From assembly GCA_023404705.1 (NCBI GenBank), contig JAEYAU010000188.1, positions 1 through 30,708 of the forward strand: a DNA stretch of 30,708 nucleotides, read 5' to 3'. The notes beneath the pieces were generated by a model. That model was given only the letters and a program-made list of their open reading frames with translations. It ran no database searches and had not been told where the DNA came from. The DNA comes from Pseudomonadota bacterium. Its GTDB lineage: Bacteria > Pseudomonadota > Alphaproteobacteria > Rhizobiales > Xanthobacteraceae. Within the stretch, counting starts at the first letter, position 1. Every line of letters starts with the position of its first letter. Of the stretch, positions 1 to 6,754 are shown piece by piece. The position numbers were made by a program, and so were the translations under genes.

Positions 1-242
1 GGCGTGCCGCGCGTCAATCGCTCGAGGCGGGCGCTGAGCTCATCGAGGCGGGAATTCAGGTTGGGGGCGGGTGCCTCGACGGGGCGGCGCATCGAGCTGA
101 CACCGGCATCGGCGGCCGAATCGATGATCGCCGAACGCAGCCATTCCTCGACCGACTGGCCGGAGCGGCGTGCGGCTTCACGGGCTGCATCACGAAGCTC
201 CGGTCCGAGGCCGGACTCGTTCCAGGAACCGCCTGTCGTCAT
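1..242 (-). CDS. N-terminal fragment of SEL1/PodJ-like polarity protein (partial)
   Basis: Leftward reading frame starting at the ATG at 242-240 and still open at the window edge, giving 80 complete codons. The visible protein has a ribbon-helix-helix-like stretch, DAAREAARRSGQSVEEWLRS (residues about 18-37), then a Pro-rich linker and a start of heptad-like Leu/Arg sequence. This opening resembles the N-termini of large rhizobial proteins annotated as SEL1-repeat, peptidoglycan-binding or PodJ-like localization factors, which normally continue with long coiled coils and SEL1/TPR repeats. Those parts lie outside the window, so the name is an inference from the N-terminus only. An in-frame ATG at 269 would add nine residues. 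Neither start has a strong Shine-Dalgarno; 242 is chosen because homology-like sequence starts there. Confidence 0.6.
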   Translation of the reverse strand, partial: MTTGGSWNESGLGPELRDAAREAARRSGQSVEEWLRSAIIDSAADAGVSSMRRPVEAPAPNLNSRLDELSARLERLTRGT

Positions 243-368
243 GCTTGCACCCGCCAAATCGGCACACATGGAAGGCGCAGGGCCGGATGCCCCTGGGAAC
301 CACGCTCGTTAAGAACGAATGAAGCGGGCGCGGTCCTGCGTCCTTGCCCGCAACTTTTGCCCGTCAGG

Positions 369-384
369 GTAAATAAGCCGTTAA
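369..384 (-). promoter_or_regulatory. Candidate CtrA-like site
   Basis: Read on the minus strand this is TTAA-CGGCTTA-TTTAC, one mismatch from the alphaproteobacterial CtrA consensus TTAA-N7-TTAAC. It lies about 125 bases upstream of the leftward PodJ-like start. CtrA control of polarity genes is known in Caulobacter; its use here is inference, and a single-mismatch A/T-rich 16-mer can occur by chance. Confidence 0.25.
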
Positions 385-746
385 GTCCGTGAGAATCCGC
401 GTGCTTCCGCCGTGGCAGCGGCCCGGCTTTTGGCGGCGATCGGGAGGTCATCGCGAGGCCGAGGCGGCGGCTGACTCGGGACCCATAACTCCCCGTCTCT
501 CCGCGTTGCGTCCGCCCTTCTCCAGAGGAACGGCCGGACAGCGGGCGCCCGCGCACCTATTCGCGTACCGTGCCTGATTCCTCGCGGGAGGTGCCGAGAC
601 GAGGCCCGGATCACTGAATCCGGACCGACGCAAGCTCCCATTTGCGGTCTGCGAGCCCCGGCGCGGGAAAAAACCCCCGACATCTAACCGTAAGATCCAC
701 TTGACCTAACCGGAACCACACTGGTCGCGCTTCCGATACGTCACTA

Positions 747-766
747 GTTTCGGGGCACGACGAAAC
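747..766. promoter_or_regulatory. Small inverted repeat upstream of the first MerR gene
   Basis: GTTTCG (747-752) and CGAAAC (761-766) form a 6-bp inverted repeat separated by 8 bases, about 75 bases upstream of the MerR start at 839. MerR regulators often bind such dyads at their own promoters. No clear -35/-10 pair flanks it, so this is only a weak candidate. Confidence 0.2.
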
Positions 767-838
767 CGCTATCTCGGGCGTGAGTGCCCGCGATGCTTGC
801 AGGTCAAGAACCACCAAAAACCAAGGACAAGAAACATT

Positions 839-1297
839 ATGCAGAATGCCGAACATGCCAATTTCCTTTCTCACGCCGTGGGCGCGCAGGCCGAAGCTCA
901 GGACCAACCGGTCGAGCGGCAGGCGTCCAACGAGCCGACCTTCACGATCGGCGACCTCGCGCGCGAGTTTGGCGTGAGCCTGCGGGCATTGCGCTTCTAC
1001 GAGAACAAGGGCCTGCTCTCGCCGCAGCGCGCCGGTCTCGCCCGCCTCTACTCGGCGGCCGACCGTCAGCGTCTGGTGCAGATCCTGAAGGGCAAGAAGC
1101 TCGGCTTCACCCTCACCGAGATCCGCCAGATGATCGCGGCCGAGGAAGGCCAGGCGAACGGCCACAAGCTCCAGTTCGACCGCGAGAAGTGCCTCGAGCA
1201 GATCAAGCTCCTGGAGAAGCAGAAGGTCGAGATCGAGGAAGGTCTCTCCGAGCTGCGCCGGATCTACGCCTCCCTGTCCGGCGGCCAACAGGCGTAA
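839..1297 (+). CDS. MerR-family transcriptional regulator
   Basis: A 152-residue DNA-binding regulator. Residues 35-92 carry the MerR winged helix-turn-helix, with FTIGDLAREFGVSLRALRFY followed by ENKGLL and the wing RLYS. Residues about 112-145 form a basic/acidic coiled coil for dimerisation. There is no Cys-rich metal-binding C-terminus, so it is unlikely to be a metal sensor; effectors of such short MerR proteins are usually small organic molecules or acyl-CoAs. The ATG at 839 is chosen over an in-frame TTG at 797 because an AAGGA lies 11 bases upstream. It is followed by its own terminator and then by a second MerR gene with clearly related sequence, which suggests duplication. Target genes cannot be read directly; the neighbouring acyl-CoA operon is a plausible target. 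Confidence 0.9.
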   Translation: MQNAEHANFLSHAVGAQAEAQDQPVERQASNEPTFTIGDLAREFGVSLRALRFYENKGLLSPQRAGLARLYSAADRQRLVQILKGKKLGFTLTEIRQMIAAEEGQANGHKLQFDREKCLEQIKLLEKQKVEIEEGLSELRRIYASLSGGQQA

Positions 1298-1334
1298 AGC
1301 CTATCTAACTACCACCATCTTCGCTTCCTAGCAG

Positions 1335-1372
1335 AAGCCGCGCATGGGACCGCCTCCCTGCGCGGCTTTTTT
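1335..1372 (+). terminator. Rho-independent terminator after the first MerR gene
   Basis: Perfect 10-bp stem AAGCCGCGCA (1335-1344) with TGCGCGGCTT (1359-1368), an inner GGGA/TCCC helix in the loop, and a T-run at 1367-1372. It separates the first MerR transcript from the downstream operon. Confidence 0.85.
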
Positions 1373-1384
1373 CGGGTTCCCATC

Positions 1385-1400
1385 TTTACGTTTACGTAAA
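1385..1400. promoter_or_regulatory. LiuR-type MerR operator palindrome
   Basis: TTTACGT-TT-ACGTAAA is a perfect 7-bp inverted repeat with a 2-base spacer, standing out as A/T-rich in GC-rich DNA. It lies 50 bases upstream of the second MerR start and just after the terminator of the first. From memory, the form matches operators described for LiuR, the MerR-family regulator of branched-chain amino acid and acyl-CoA degradation in proteobacteria. It is probably the operator that controls the regulator itself and the acyl-CoA operon. No clear -10 box could be assigned. Confidence 0.7.
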
Positions 1401-1450
1401 CTGATGATAGGAGACTGCGTCTCGTTAGTCGCCCCGCGGAGACCTCCCGA

Positions 1451-1912
1451 GTGTCCAGCCTCGAGCGCCCAGATCAGTTCATGTCGGATCTCGTGGCCGG
1501 CTTCGATCCCGCGCCGGCAACCGGCGGCGAGATCTTCACGATCCGCGACCTCACCAAGGAGCTGGGCGTCAGCGCCCGCACGCTGCGCTTCTACGAGGAG
1601 AAGGGGCTGGTCGATCCGGCCCGGCGCGGCCAGGAGCGGCTCTACAGCCGGCGCGACCGCGCGCGGCTCAAATACGTGCTGATGGGAAAGAAGGTCGGCT
1701 TCTCGCTCGAAGAAGTGCGCGAGATGCTCGACCTCTACGATCTCGGCGACCAGGGCGTGACCCAGCTCCGCGTCGCGCTCGCGAAATTCGGCGAGCGTAT
1801 CGAGCGCCTCAGGGAGCAGCGCAGCGAGATCGACCGCGCCATCGCCGAGCTCACCCGTGCGAGCGAGGCGACGAAAGAGAAGCTGATCGCGCGCGGCCAG
1901 TCGGTGACCTGA
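1451..1912 (+). CDS. MerR-family regulator of the acyl-CoA operon (LiuR-like)
   Basis: A 153-residue MerR-family regulator. The winged helix-turn-helix spans residues 28-90, with FTIRDLTKELGVSARTLRFY, then EEKGL and the wing RLYS. A coiled coil follows at about 105-145. The segment EMLDLYDLGDQG just after the DNA-binding domain resembles LiuR-type regulators of branched-chain and fatty acyl-CoA degradation. The GTG at 1451 is chosen because GGAGA lies 8 bases upstream; an in-frame ATG at 1481 is possible and would remove ten residues outside the conserved domain. It is the first gene behind the palindrome at 1385-1400 and precedes the dehydrogenase gene by 68 bases on the same strand, so autoregulation and operon control are likely but inferred. 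Confidence 0.9.
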   Translation: MSSLERPDQFMSDLVAGFDPAPATGGEIFTIRDLTKELGVSARTLRFYEEKGLVDPARRGQERLYSRRDRARLKYVLMGKKVGFSLEEVREMLDLYDLGDQGVTQLRVALAKFGERIERLREQRSEIDRAIAELTRASEATKEKLIARGQSVT

Positions 1913-1980
1913 ATTCTTCGCGCATCCGCGCGCCGTGATGGATTGAAAAGGGCGAGAGGCCCGTCTTCGAGGAGAATGCG

Positions 1981-3777
1981 ATGCCCAGCTACAAGGCCCC
2001 CGTGGACGATGTCCTGTTCCTGATGAACGACGTGTTTCACTGGGAGCGCTACGGCAACCTGCCGGGCTTCTCGGATGCGTCGCCCGACGTGTGCGCGGCG
2101 ATTCTGGAAGAGGCCGGCAAGTTCGCCGAGGAGGTGCTCACGCCGCTCAACCGCGTCGGCGATCTCGAAGGCTGCAAGCGTCACGACGACGGCAGCGTCA
2201 CCACGCCGAAGGGTTTCAAGGAAGCGTACAAGCAGTTCATCGACGGCGGCTGGGTCGGCATCTCGGCGCCGACCGAGTACGGCGGTCAGGGCCTGCCGCA
2301 CACCATGACCTCGCTGGTGAGCGAGTTCATGATCTCGGCCAACATGTCCTTCTCGATGTATTTCGGCCTGACCCAGGGCGCCATCGCAGCGCTGCTCGCG
2401 CACGCCAATGACGAGATCAAGGCCACCTACGTGCCGAACATGATCGCGGGCAAGTGGGGCGGCACCATGAACCTCACCGAGCCGCATTGCGGCACCGACC
2501 TCGGCATGCTGCGCACCAAGGCAGTGCCGCAGGGCGATGGTTCCTACAAGATCACCGGCACCAAGATCTTCATCTCGGCCGGCGAGCACGATCTCACCGA
2601 GAACATCGTGCACCTCGTGCTCGCGCGCATCGAGGGCGCGCCTGAGGGCGTGAAGGGCATCTCGCTCTTCGTCGTGCCGAAATTCATGGTCAATGCCGAC
2701 GGCTCGCTCGGCGCGCGCAACGGCGTCACTTGCGGCTCGATCGAGCACAAGATGGGCATCCACGGCAATTCCACTTGCGTGCTCAACTACGAGAACGCCA
2801 CCGGTTGGCTCGTCGGCGGGGAGCACCGTGGCCTGCCCGCCATGTTCACGATGATGAACGAAGCGCGTCTCGGCGTCGGCATCCAGGGCCTGGCGCAGTC
2901 CGAGGTCGCCTATCAGAACGCCGCGATCTACGCGAAGGACCGCCTGCAGGGCCGCTCGATCTCCGGCACCAAGGCGCCCGAGAAGCCGGCCGATCCGATC
3001 ATCGTGCATCCGGATATTCGCCGCGTGCTGATGACGATCCGTTCCTTCAACGAAGCCGCGCGTGCCCTCGTTCTCTGGACCGCGCTCAAGGGCGACGTCT
3101 CGCATCGCTCCGGCGATCCCAAGGCGCGCGAGGCGGCGGACGACCAGATGAGCCTGCTCACGCCGATCATCAAAGGCGTGCTCACGGATCAGGGCTTCGC
3201 CAACACCGTGATGGCGCAGCAGGTGTTCGGCGGCCACGGCTACGTCGCCGAGTGGGGCATGGAGCAGTTCGTGCGCGACGCGCGCATCGCCATGATCTAC
3301 GAGGGCGCGAACGGCATTCAGGCGCTCGACCTTGTCGGCCGCAAGCTGCCGAAGGACGGCGGCCGCGCCGTGATGGCCTTCTTCAACGAGGTCTCGGCCT
3401 ATGTGAAGGAGCACGGCGCCGACGAGGCGATGAAGCCCTATGTCGCGCCGCTCGGCGAGGCGCTCGGCCACCTGCAGCAGGCCACCATGTGGTTCATGCA
3501 GAACGCCATGAAGGCACCCGACAATGCGGGCGCGGGCTCGGTCGACTACATGCACCTGTTCGGCCTGGTGGCGCTCGGCTACATGTGGGCCCAGATGGCC
3601 AAAGCCGCGCAGGAGAAGCTCAAGGCCGGCGCCAACGGCAGCGAGGATCGCCTCAAGGCGAAGCTCGTCACCGGCCGCTTCTTCATGGAGCGCGTGCTGC
3701 CCGAGAGCGCGGCGCAGCTCAAGCGCATCCAGTCCGGCGCCGCCACCATGATGGAGCTGCCCGCGGAAGCGTTCTGA
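1981..3777 (+). CDS. Acyl-CoA dehydrogenase with C-terminal domain (DmdC-like)
   Basis: A 598-residue FAD-dependent acyl-CoA dehydrogenase that makes trans-2-enoyl-CoA from saturated acyl-CoA in the cytoplasm and passes electrons to ETF. Its length is that of the DmdC/AidB-like long subfamily, with an N-terminal DmdC-type region, the acyl-CoA dehydrogenase core and an extra C-terminal domain after about residue 460. The flavin-region motif MNLTEPHCGTDLG and the C-terminal motif MIYEGANGIQALDL are clear. The Glu at 441 (codon 3301) aligns with the catalytic base of DmdC, the methylmercaptopropionyl-CoA dehydrogenase. Real substrates may be ordinary medium/long or branched acyl-CoAs, since many soil bacteria carry such paralogues. 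A strong GAGGAGA precedes the ATG. Confidence 0.93.
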   Translation: MPSYKAPVDDVLFLMNDVFHWERYGNLPGFSDASPDVCAAILEEAGKFAEEVLTPLNRVGDLEGCKRHDDGSVTTPKGFKEAYKQFIDGGWVGISAPTEYGGQGLPHTMTSLVSEFMISANMSFSMYFGLTQGAIAALLAHANDEIKATYVPNMIAGKWGGTMNLTEPHCGTDLGMLRTKAVPQGDGSYKITGTKIFISAGEHDLTENIVHLVLARIEGAPEGVKGISLFVVPKFMVNADGSLGARNGVTCGSIEHKMGIHGNSTCVLNYENATGWLVGGEHRGLPAMFTMMNEARLGVGIQGLAQSEVAYQNAAIYAKDRLQGRSISGTKAPEKPADPIIVHPDIRRVLMTIRSFNEAARALVLWTALKGDVSHRSGDPKAREAADDQMSLLTPIIKGVLTDQGFANTVMAQQVFGGHGYVAEWGMEQFVRDARIAMIYEGANGIQALDLVGRKLPKDGGRAVMAFFNEVSAYVKEHGADEAMKPYVAPLGEALGHLQQATMWFMQNAMKAPDNAGAGSVDYMHLFGLVALGYMWAQMAKAAQEKLKAGANGSEDRLKAKLVTGRFFMERVLPESAAQLKRIQSGAATMMELPAEAF

Positions 3778-3789
3778 TCGGAGATGCAG

Positions 3790-4257
3790 ATGACCGAGCC
3801 CAGGAAGCTCACCGGTGGCTCCCAGTGCGGCGCCGTGCGCTACGAGTGGAGTGAGCGGCCCGCATTCGCGAGCGTGTGCTACTGCCGCATGTGCCAGAAG
3901 GCCACCGGCCAGCCCATGGCGGCGCTGACCGGCGGCAAGAAGGAGCATCTGCGCTGGACACGCGGGGCGCCCGCGATCTTCAACAGCTCGAACATGGCCG
4001 AGCGCGGCTTCTGCAGTGCTTGCGGCACGCCACTCACCTATGCGTTCGAAGGCACCGGCACGATCAGCGTCACCATGAGCAGCCTGGACGATCCCGAAGC
4101 CGTGCGTCCGACCAAGCAGTACGGAATCGAGAGCAAGGTCTCCTGGTTCGATACGATCGCGGGCTTGCCCGCGCAGCGCACCGAGGAATGGCTCAAGCCT
4201 GACAAGGCCGCGCGCATGGTCAACCAGCAGCATCCGGATCACGAGGTAAAGCGCTGA
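3790..4257 (+). CDS. GFA-family (CENP-V fold) zinc protein
   Basis: A 155-residue member of the GFA family, named for glutathione-dependent formaldehyde-activating enzyme; most members have unknown substrates. The zinc ligand motif CYCRMC is at 30-35 and CSAC at 75-78. The first ligand pair, usually C-x-C in GGCxCGAV, is here GGSQCGAV, so Ser11 replaces a Cys of the structural zinc site. The ATG at 3790 is preferred to the one at 3784 because GGAG (3780-3783) abuts 3784 but sits six bases from 3790. The gene starts 12 bases after the upstream dehydrogenase stop, so it is cotranscribed with the acyl-CoA genes. A role in handling a thiol adduct or a CoA/glutathione ester is possible but unproven. 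Confidence 0.88.
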   Translation: MTEPRKLTGGSQCGAVRYEWSERPAFASVCYCRMCQKATGQPMAALTGGKKEHLRWTRGAPAIFNSSNMAERGFCSACGTPLTYAFEGTGTISVTMSSLDDPEAVRPTKQYGIESKVSWFDTIAGLPAQRTEEWLKPDKAARMVNQQHPDHEVKR

Positions 4258-4325
4258 GTTTGATGCGCAGCGGACACGAATTTTCGGATAGGATCACAAC
4301 AAGAAACGCCCCCTGAGGACACCCG

Positions 4326-5483
4326 ATGGAAGCCATCAATCTGCCGCGCCCGGCCTGGATGAGCGAAGATCTCGTGCTGCTCGAGGAGCAGGCGCGCCGC
4401 TTTCTCGACTCCGAGCTCGTGCCCGATGTGGAGCGCTGGACCGAGGACGGCATCATGGACCGCTCGGCCTGGAACAAGCTGGGCGAAGCGGGCCTGCTGC
4501 TCGCCGGCATTCCAGAGGAGTATGGCGGCGCCGGCGGCACCTTCGCGCATGAAGCCGTGATCAACCGCGAGTTCGCGCTCGCCGGACTCGACGCGATCGG
4601 CGCGCCGCTCCATTCCGGCATCGTCGCGCCCTATATCCTGCGGTACGGCACCGAGGAGCAGAAGAAGCGCTGGCTGCCGAAGCTCGCCACCGGAGAGATG
4701 GTCGGCGCCATCGCGATGAGCGAGCCGGGCACCGGCTCCGATCTGCAGGGCGTGCGCACCACCGCGAAGAAGTCCGGCAACGGTTACGTGCTCAACGGCT
4801 CGAAGACCTTCATCACCAACGGCCAGCACGCCAACCTGATCATCGTCGTCGCCAAGACCGATCCCACCAAGGGATCGAAAGGCATCTCGCTGATGGTGGT
4901 CGAGACCGACGACGCGCCGGGCTTCCGCCGCGGCCGCAAGCTCAAGAAGCTCGGCATGGACTGGGCCGACACCTCCGAGCTCTTCTTCGAGGACGTCAAG
5001 CTGCCGGCCGAAGGCCTGCTCGGCTCCGAGGAAGGTCTCGGCTTCGTGCAGCTGATGACCGAGCTGCCGCAGGAGCGGCTGATCGTCGCGACCGCCGCGA
5101 TCGGCATGATCGAGCGTGCGCTGCGCCTGACCATTGACTATGTCAAGGAGCGCAAGGCCTTCGGCAAGGCGATCATCGAATTCCAGAACACCGGCTTCGT
5201 GCTCGCCGAATGCAAGACCGAAGCGACCATCGCCAAGGTGTTCCACGACCACTGCGTCGAGCGCCACATCCGGCACGAGCTCGACACCACGACCGCCTCC
5301 ATGGCGAAGTATTGGCTCACCGACCTGCAGAACAAGATCGTCGATCGTTGCCTGCAGCTGTTCGGCGGCTACGGCTACATGGACGAATATCCGATCTCGC
5401 GCATGTACCGCGACGCGCGCGTCCAGCGCATCTATGCGGGCACCAACGAGATCATGAAGCTGCTCATTTCGCGAAGTCTCTAA
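4326..5483 (+). CDS. Acyl-CoA dehydrogenase (LCAD/IVD-like)
   Basis: A 385-residue, standard-length acyl-CoA dehydrogenase: N-terminal helical domain (to about 115), middle beta domain with the flavin/substrate motif AMSEPGTGSDLQGVRT (130-145), and C-terminal helical domain. The usual MCAD catalytic Glu in YEGT is Ala here (IYAGTNEI). The base is therefore expected to be Glu250 in ELPQERL, as in long-chain and isovaleryl-CoA dehydrogenases. The ending GTNEIMKLLISRSL also resembles mammalian LCAD. It should catalyse the first beta-oxidation step for long or branched acyl-CoA with electrons passed to ETF. GAGGA precedes the start by 8 bases. It sits between the GFA gene and thiolase in one operon. 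Confidence 0.93.
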   Translation: MEAINLPRPAWMSEDLVLLEEQARRFLDSELVPDVERWTEDGIMDRSAWNKLGEAGLLLAGIPEEYGGAGGTFAHEAVINREFALAGLDAIGAPLHSGIVAPYILRYGTEEQKKRWLPKLATGEMVGAIAMSEPGTGSDLQGVRTTAKKSGNGYVLNGSKTFITNGQHANLIIVVAKTDPTKGSKGISLMVVETDDAPGFRRGRKLKKLGMDWADTSELFFEDVKLPAEGLLGSEEGLGFVQLMTELPQERLIVATAAIGMIERALRLTIDYVKERKAFGKAIIEFQNTGFVLAECKTEATIAKVFHDHCVERHIRHELDTTTASMAKYWLTDLQNKIVDRCLQLFGGYGYMDEYPISRMYRDARVQRIYAGTNEIMKLLISRSL

Positions 5484-5515
5484 GATTCACCGGATCACTC
5501 CTTGAGGAGGAAGTC

Positions 5516-6724
5516 ATGGCCGACGCCTTCATTTACGATCACGTCCGCACCCCGCGCGGGCGCGGCAAGTCCGACGGCTCGCTGCACGAGGTGACTGCGC
5601 TCAATCTCGCCGCACAGGCGCTCGGCGCCATCCGCGACCGCAACGGACTCGACACCAAGCTGGTCGACGACGTCGTGCTCGGCTGCGTCGATCCGGTGGG
5701 CGAGGCCGGCAGCGACATCGCGCGCTCGGCCGCGCTCGCGGCCGACTACGGCGTCAGCGTGCCGGGCGTGCAGCTCAACCGTTTCTGCGCCTCCGGCCTC
5801 GATGCCGTGAACTTCGCGGCCGCCGAGATCATGTCGGGCCAGCACGAGCTGACCGTCGGCGGCGGCGTCGAGTCCATGAGCCGCGTCGGCATCGGCGCCT
5901 CCGGCGGCGCCTGGCCGATGGATCCCGCGATTGCCGTGAAGGCCTATTTCATGCCGCAGGGCGTGTCGGCCGACCTCATCGCCACGAAATACGGCTTCTC
6001 GCGTGACGACGTCGACGCCTATGCGGTCGAGAGCCAGAAGCGCGCGGCCAAGGCCTGGGAGGAGGGGCGCTTCAAGAACTCTGTCGTGCCCGTGAAGGAC
6101 GTGAACGGCCTGACCATCCTCGGCCACGACGAGCACATGCGTCCGACCACCACGATGCAGTCGCTCGCCGGCCTGAACCCGTCCTTCGTGCAGATGGGTG
6201 AGATGGGCGGCTTCGACGCCGTCGCGGTTCAGGAGCAGCCGGACGTCGAATATGTCCAGCACGTGCACCATGCCGGCAACTCGTCGGGCATCGTCGACGG
6301 CGCCGCCGCGATCCTGATCGGCTCGAAGAAGGCCGGCAAGGCGACGGGCCTCAAGCCGCGCGCGCGCATCCGCGCCTTCGCCAATATCGGCTCGCAGCCC
6401 GGCATCATGCTCACGGGCCCGGTCGATGTGACCCAGAAGCTGCTCAAGAAGGCCGGCATGACCCTGAACGACATCGATCTCATCGAGATCAACGAGGCCT
6501 TCGCCTCGGTCGTGCTGCGCTTCCAGCAGGCCTTCGACCTCGATCCCGCCAAGGTCAACGTGAACGGCGGCGCCATCGCCATGGGTCATCCGCTCGGCGC
6601 CACCGGCGCCATGATCCTCGGCACCGCGCTCGACGAGCTCGAGCGGCGCAACCTCTCGACCGCGCTGATCACGCTCTGCATCGGCGCCGGCATGGGCACC
6701 GCCACCATCATCGAGCGCGTCTGA
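5516..6724 (+). CDS. Acetyl-CoA C-acyltransferase (thiolase)
   Basis: A 402-residue thiolase that cleaves 3-ketoacyl-CoA with CoA to acetyl-CoA and a shortened acyl-CoA (or the reverse condensation). The nucleophile is Cys91 in NRFCASGLDAVN, and the remaining active-site residues are in NEAF, His358 in GGAIAMGHPLGATGA, and Cys388 in CIGAGMG. The start at 5516 follows a strong GAGGAGG; upstream codons in the same frame overlap the dehydrogenase gene and are not coding. Located 32 bases after the dehydrogenase and 30 bases before the FadJ-type gene, it acts as the FadA/FadI partner of that protein. Biosynthetic (PhbA) use cannot be excluded from sequence, but the operon favours degradation. Confidence 0.93.
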   Translation: MADAFIYDHVRTPRGRGKSDGSLHEVTALNLAAQALGAIRDRNGLDTKLVDDVVLGCVDPVGEAGSDIARSAALAADYGVSVPGVQLNRFCASGLDAVNFAAAEIMSGQHELTVGGGVESMSRVGIGASGGAWPMDPAIAVKAYFMPQGVSADLIATKYGFSRDDVDAYAVESQKRAAKAWEEGRFKNSVVPVKDVNGLTILGHDEHMRPTTTMQSLAGLNPSFVQMGEMGGFDAVAVQEQPDVEYVQHVHHAGNSSGIVDGAAAILIGSKKAGKATGLKPRARIRAFANIGSQPGIMLTGPVDVTQKLLKKAGMTLNDIDLIEINEAFASVVLRFQQAFDLDPAKVNVNGGAIAMGHPLGATGAMILGTALDELERRNLSTALITLCIGAGMGTATIIERV

Positions 6725-6754
6725 GCGCGACCAGAATTCACGGAGTCATCCGCA

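Larger units (their letters stand above)
243..838. other. Intergenic gap with no convincing gene
   Basis: About 600 bases between the leftward partial gene and the rightward MerR gene. The short frames here have no recognisable motifs and overlap each other on both strands, as expected in GC-rich DNA. It should hold two divergent promoters. Visible items are a CtrA-like half-degenerate site at 369-384, a simple hairpin (CCGGAT at 606-611 with ATCCGG at 618-623, no T-tract) and a small inverted repeat at 747-766. No RNA gene was recognised. Confidence 0.6.

Noticed and set aside
381..683. Short overlapping frames on both strands in the 5' gap
   Set aside because: No Shine-Dalgarno, no motif, and mutual overlap in several frames; typical of GC-rich non-coding DNA.
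1981..3777. Assigning dmdC as the gene symbol
   Set aside because: The DmdC-like catalytic motif is shared by broad-range paralogues, and no other dmd gene is in the window.
1735..4242. 835-codon open frame on the minus strand opposite the dehydrogenase and GFA genes
   Set aside because: Its translation is rich in His, Arg, Leu and Ala with no domain motif, as expected from the complement of GC-rich codons. The plus strand has clear enzymes with catalytic residues.
3790..4257. Naming the GFA protein as a formaldehyde-detoxification enzyme
   Set aside because: The family name comes from one member and most are uncharacterised; the operon is about acyl-CoA, and one zinc Cys is missing.
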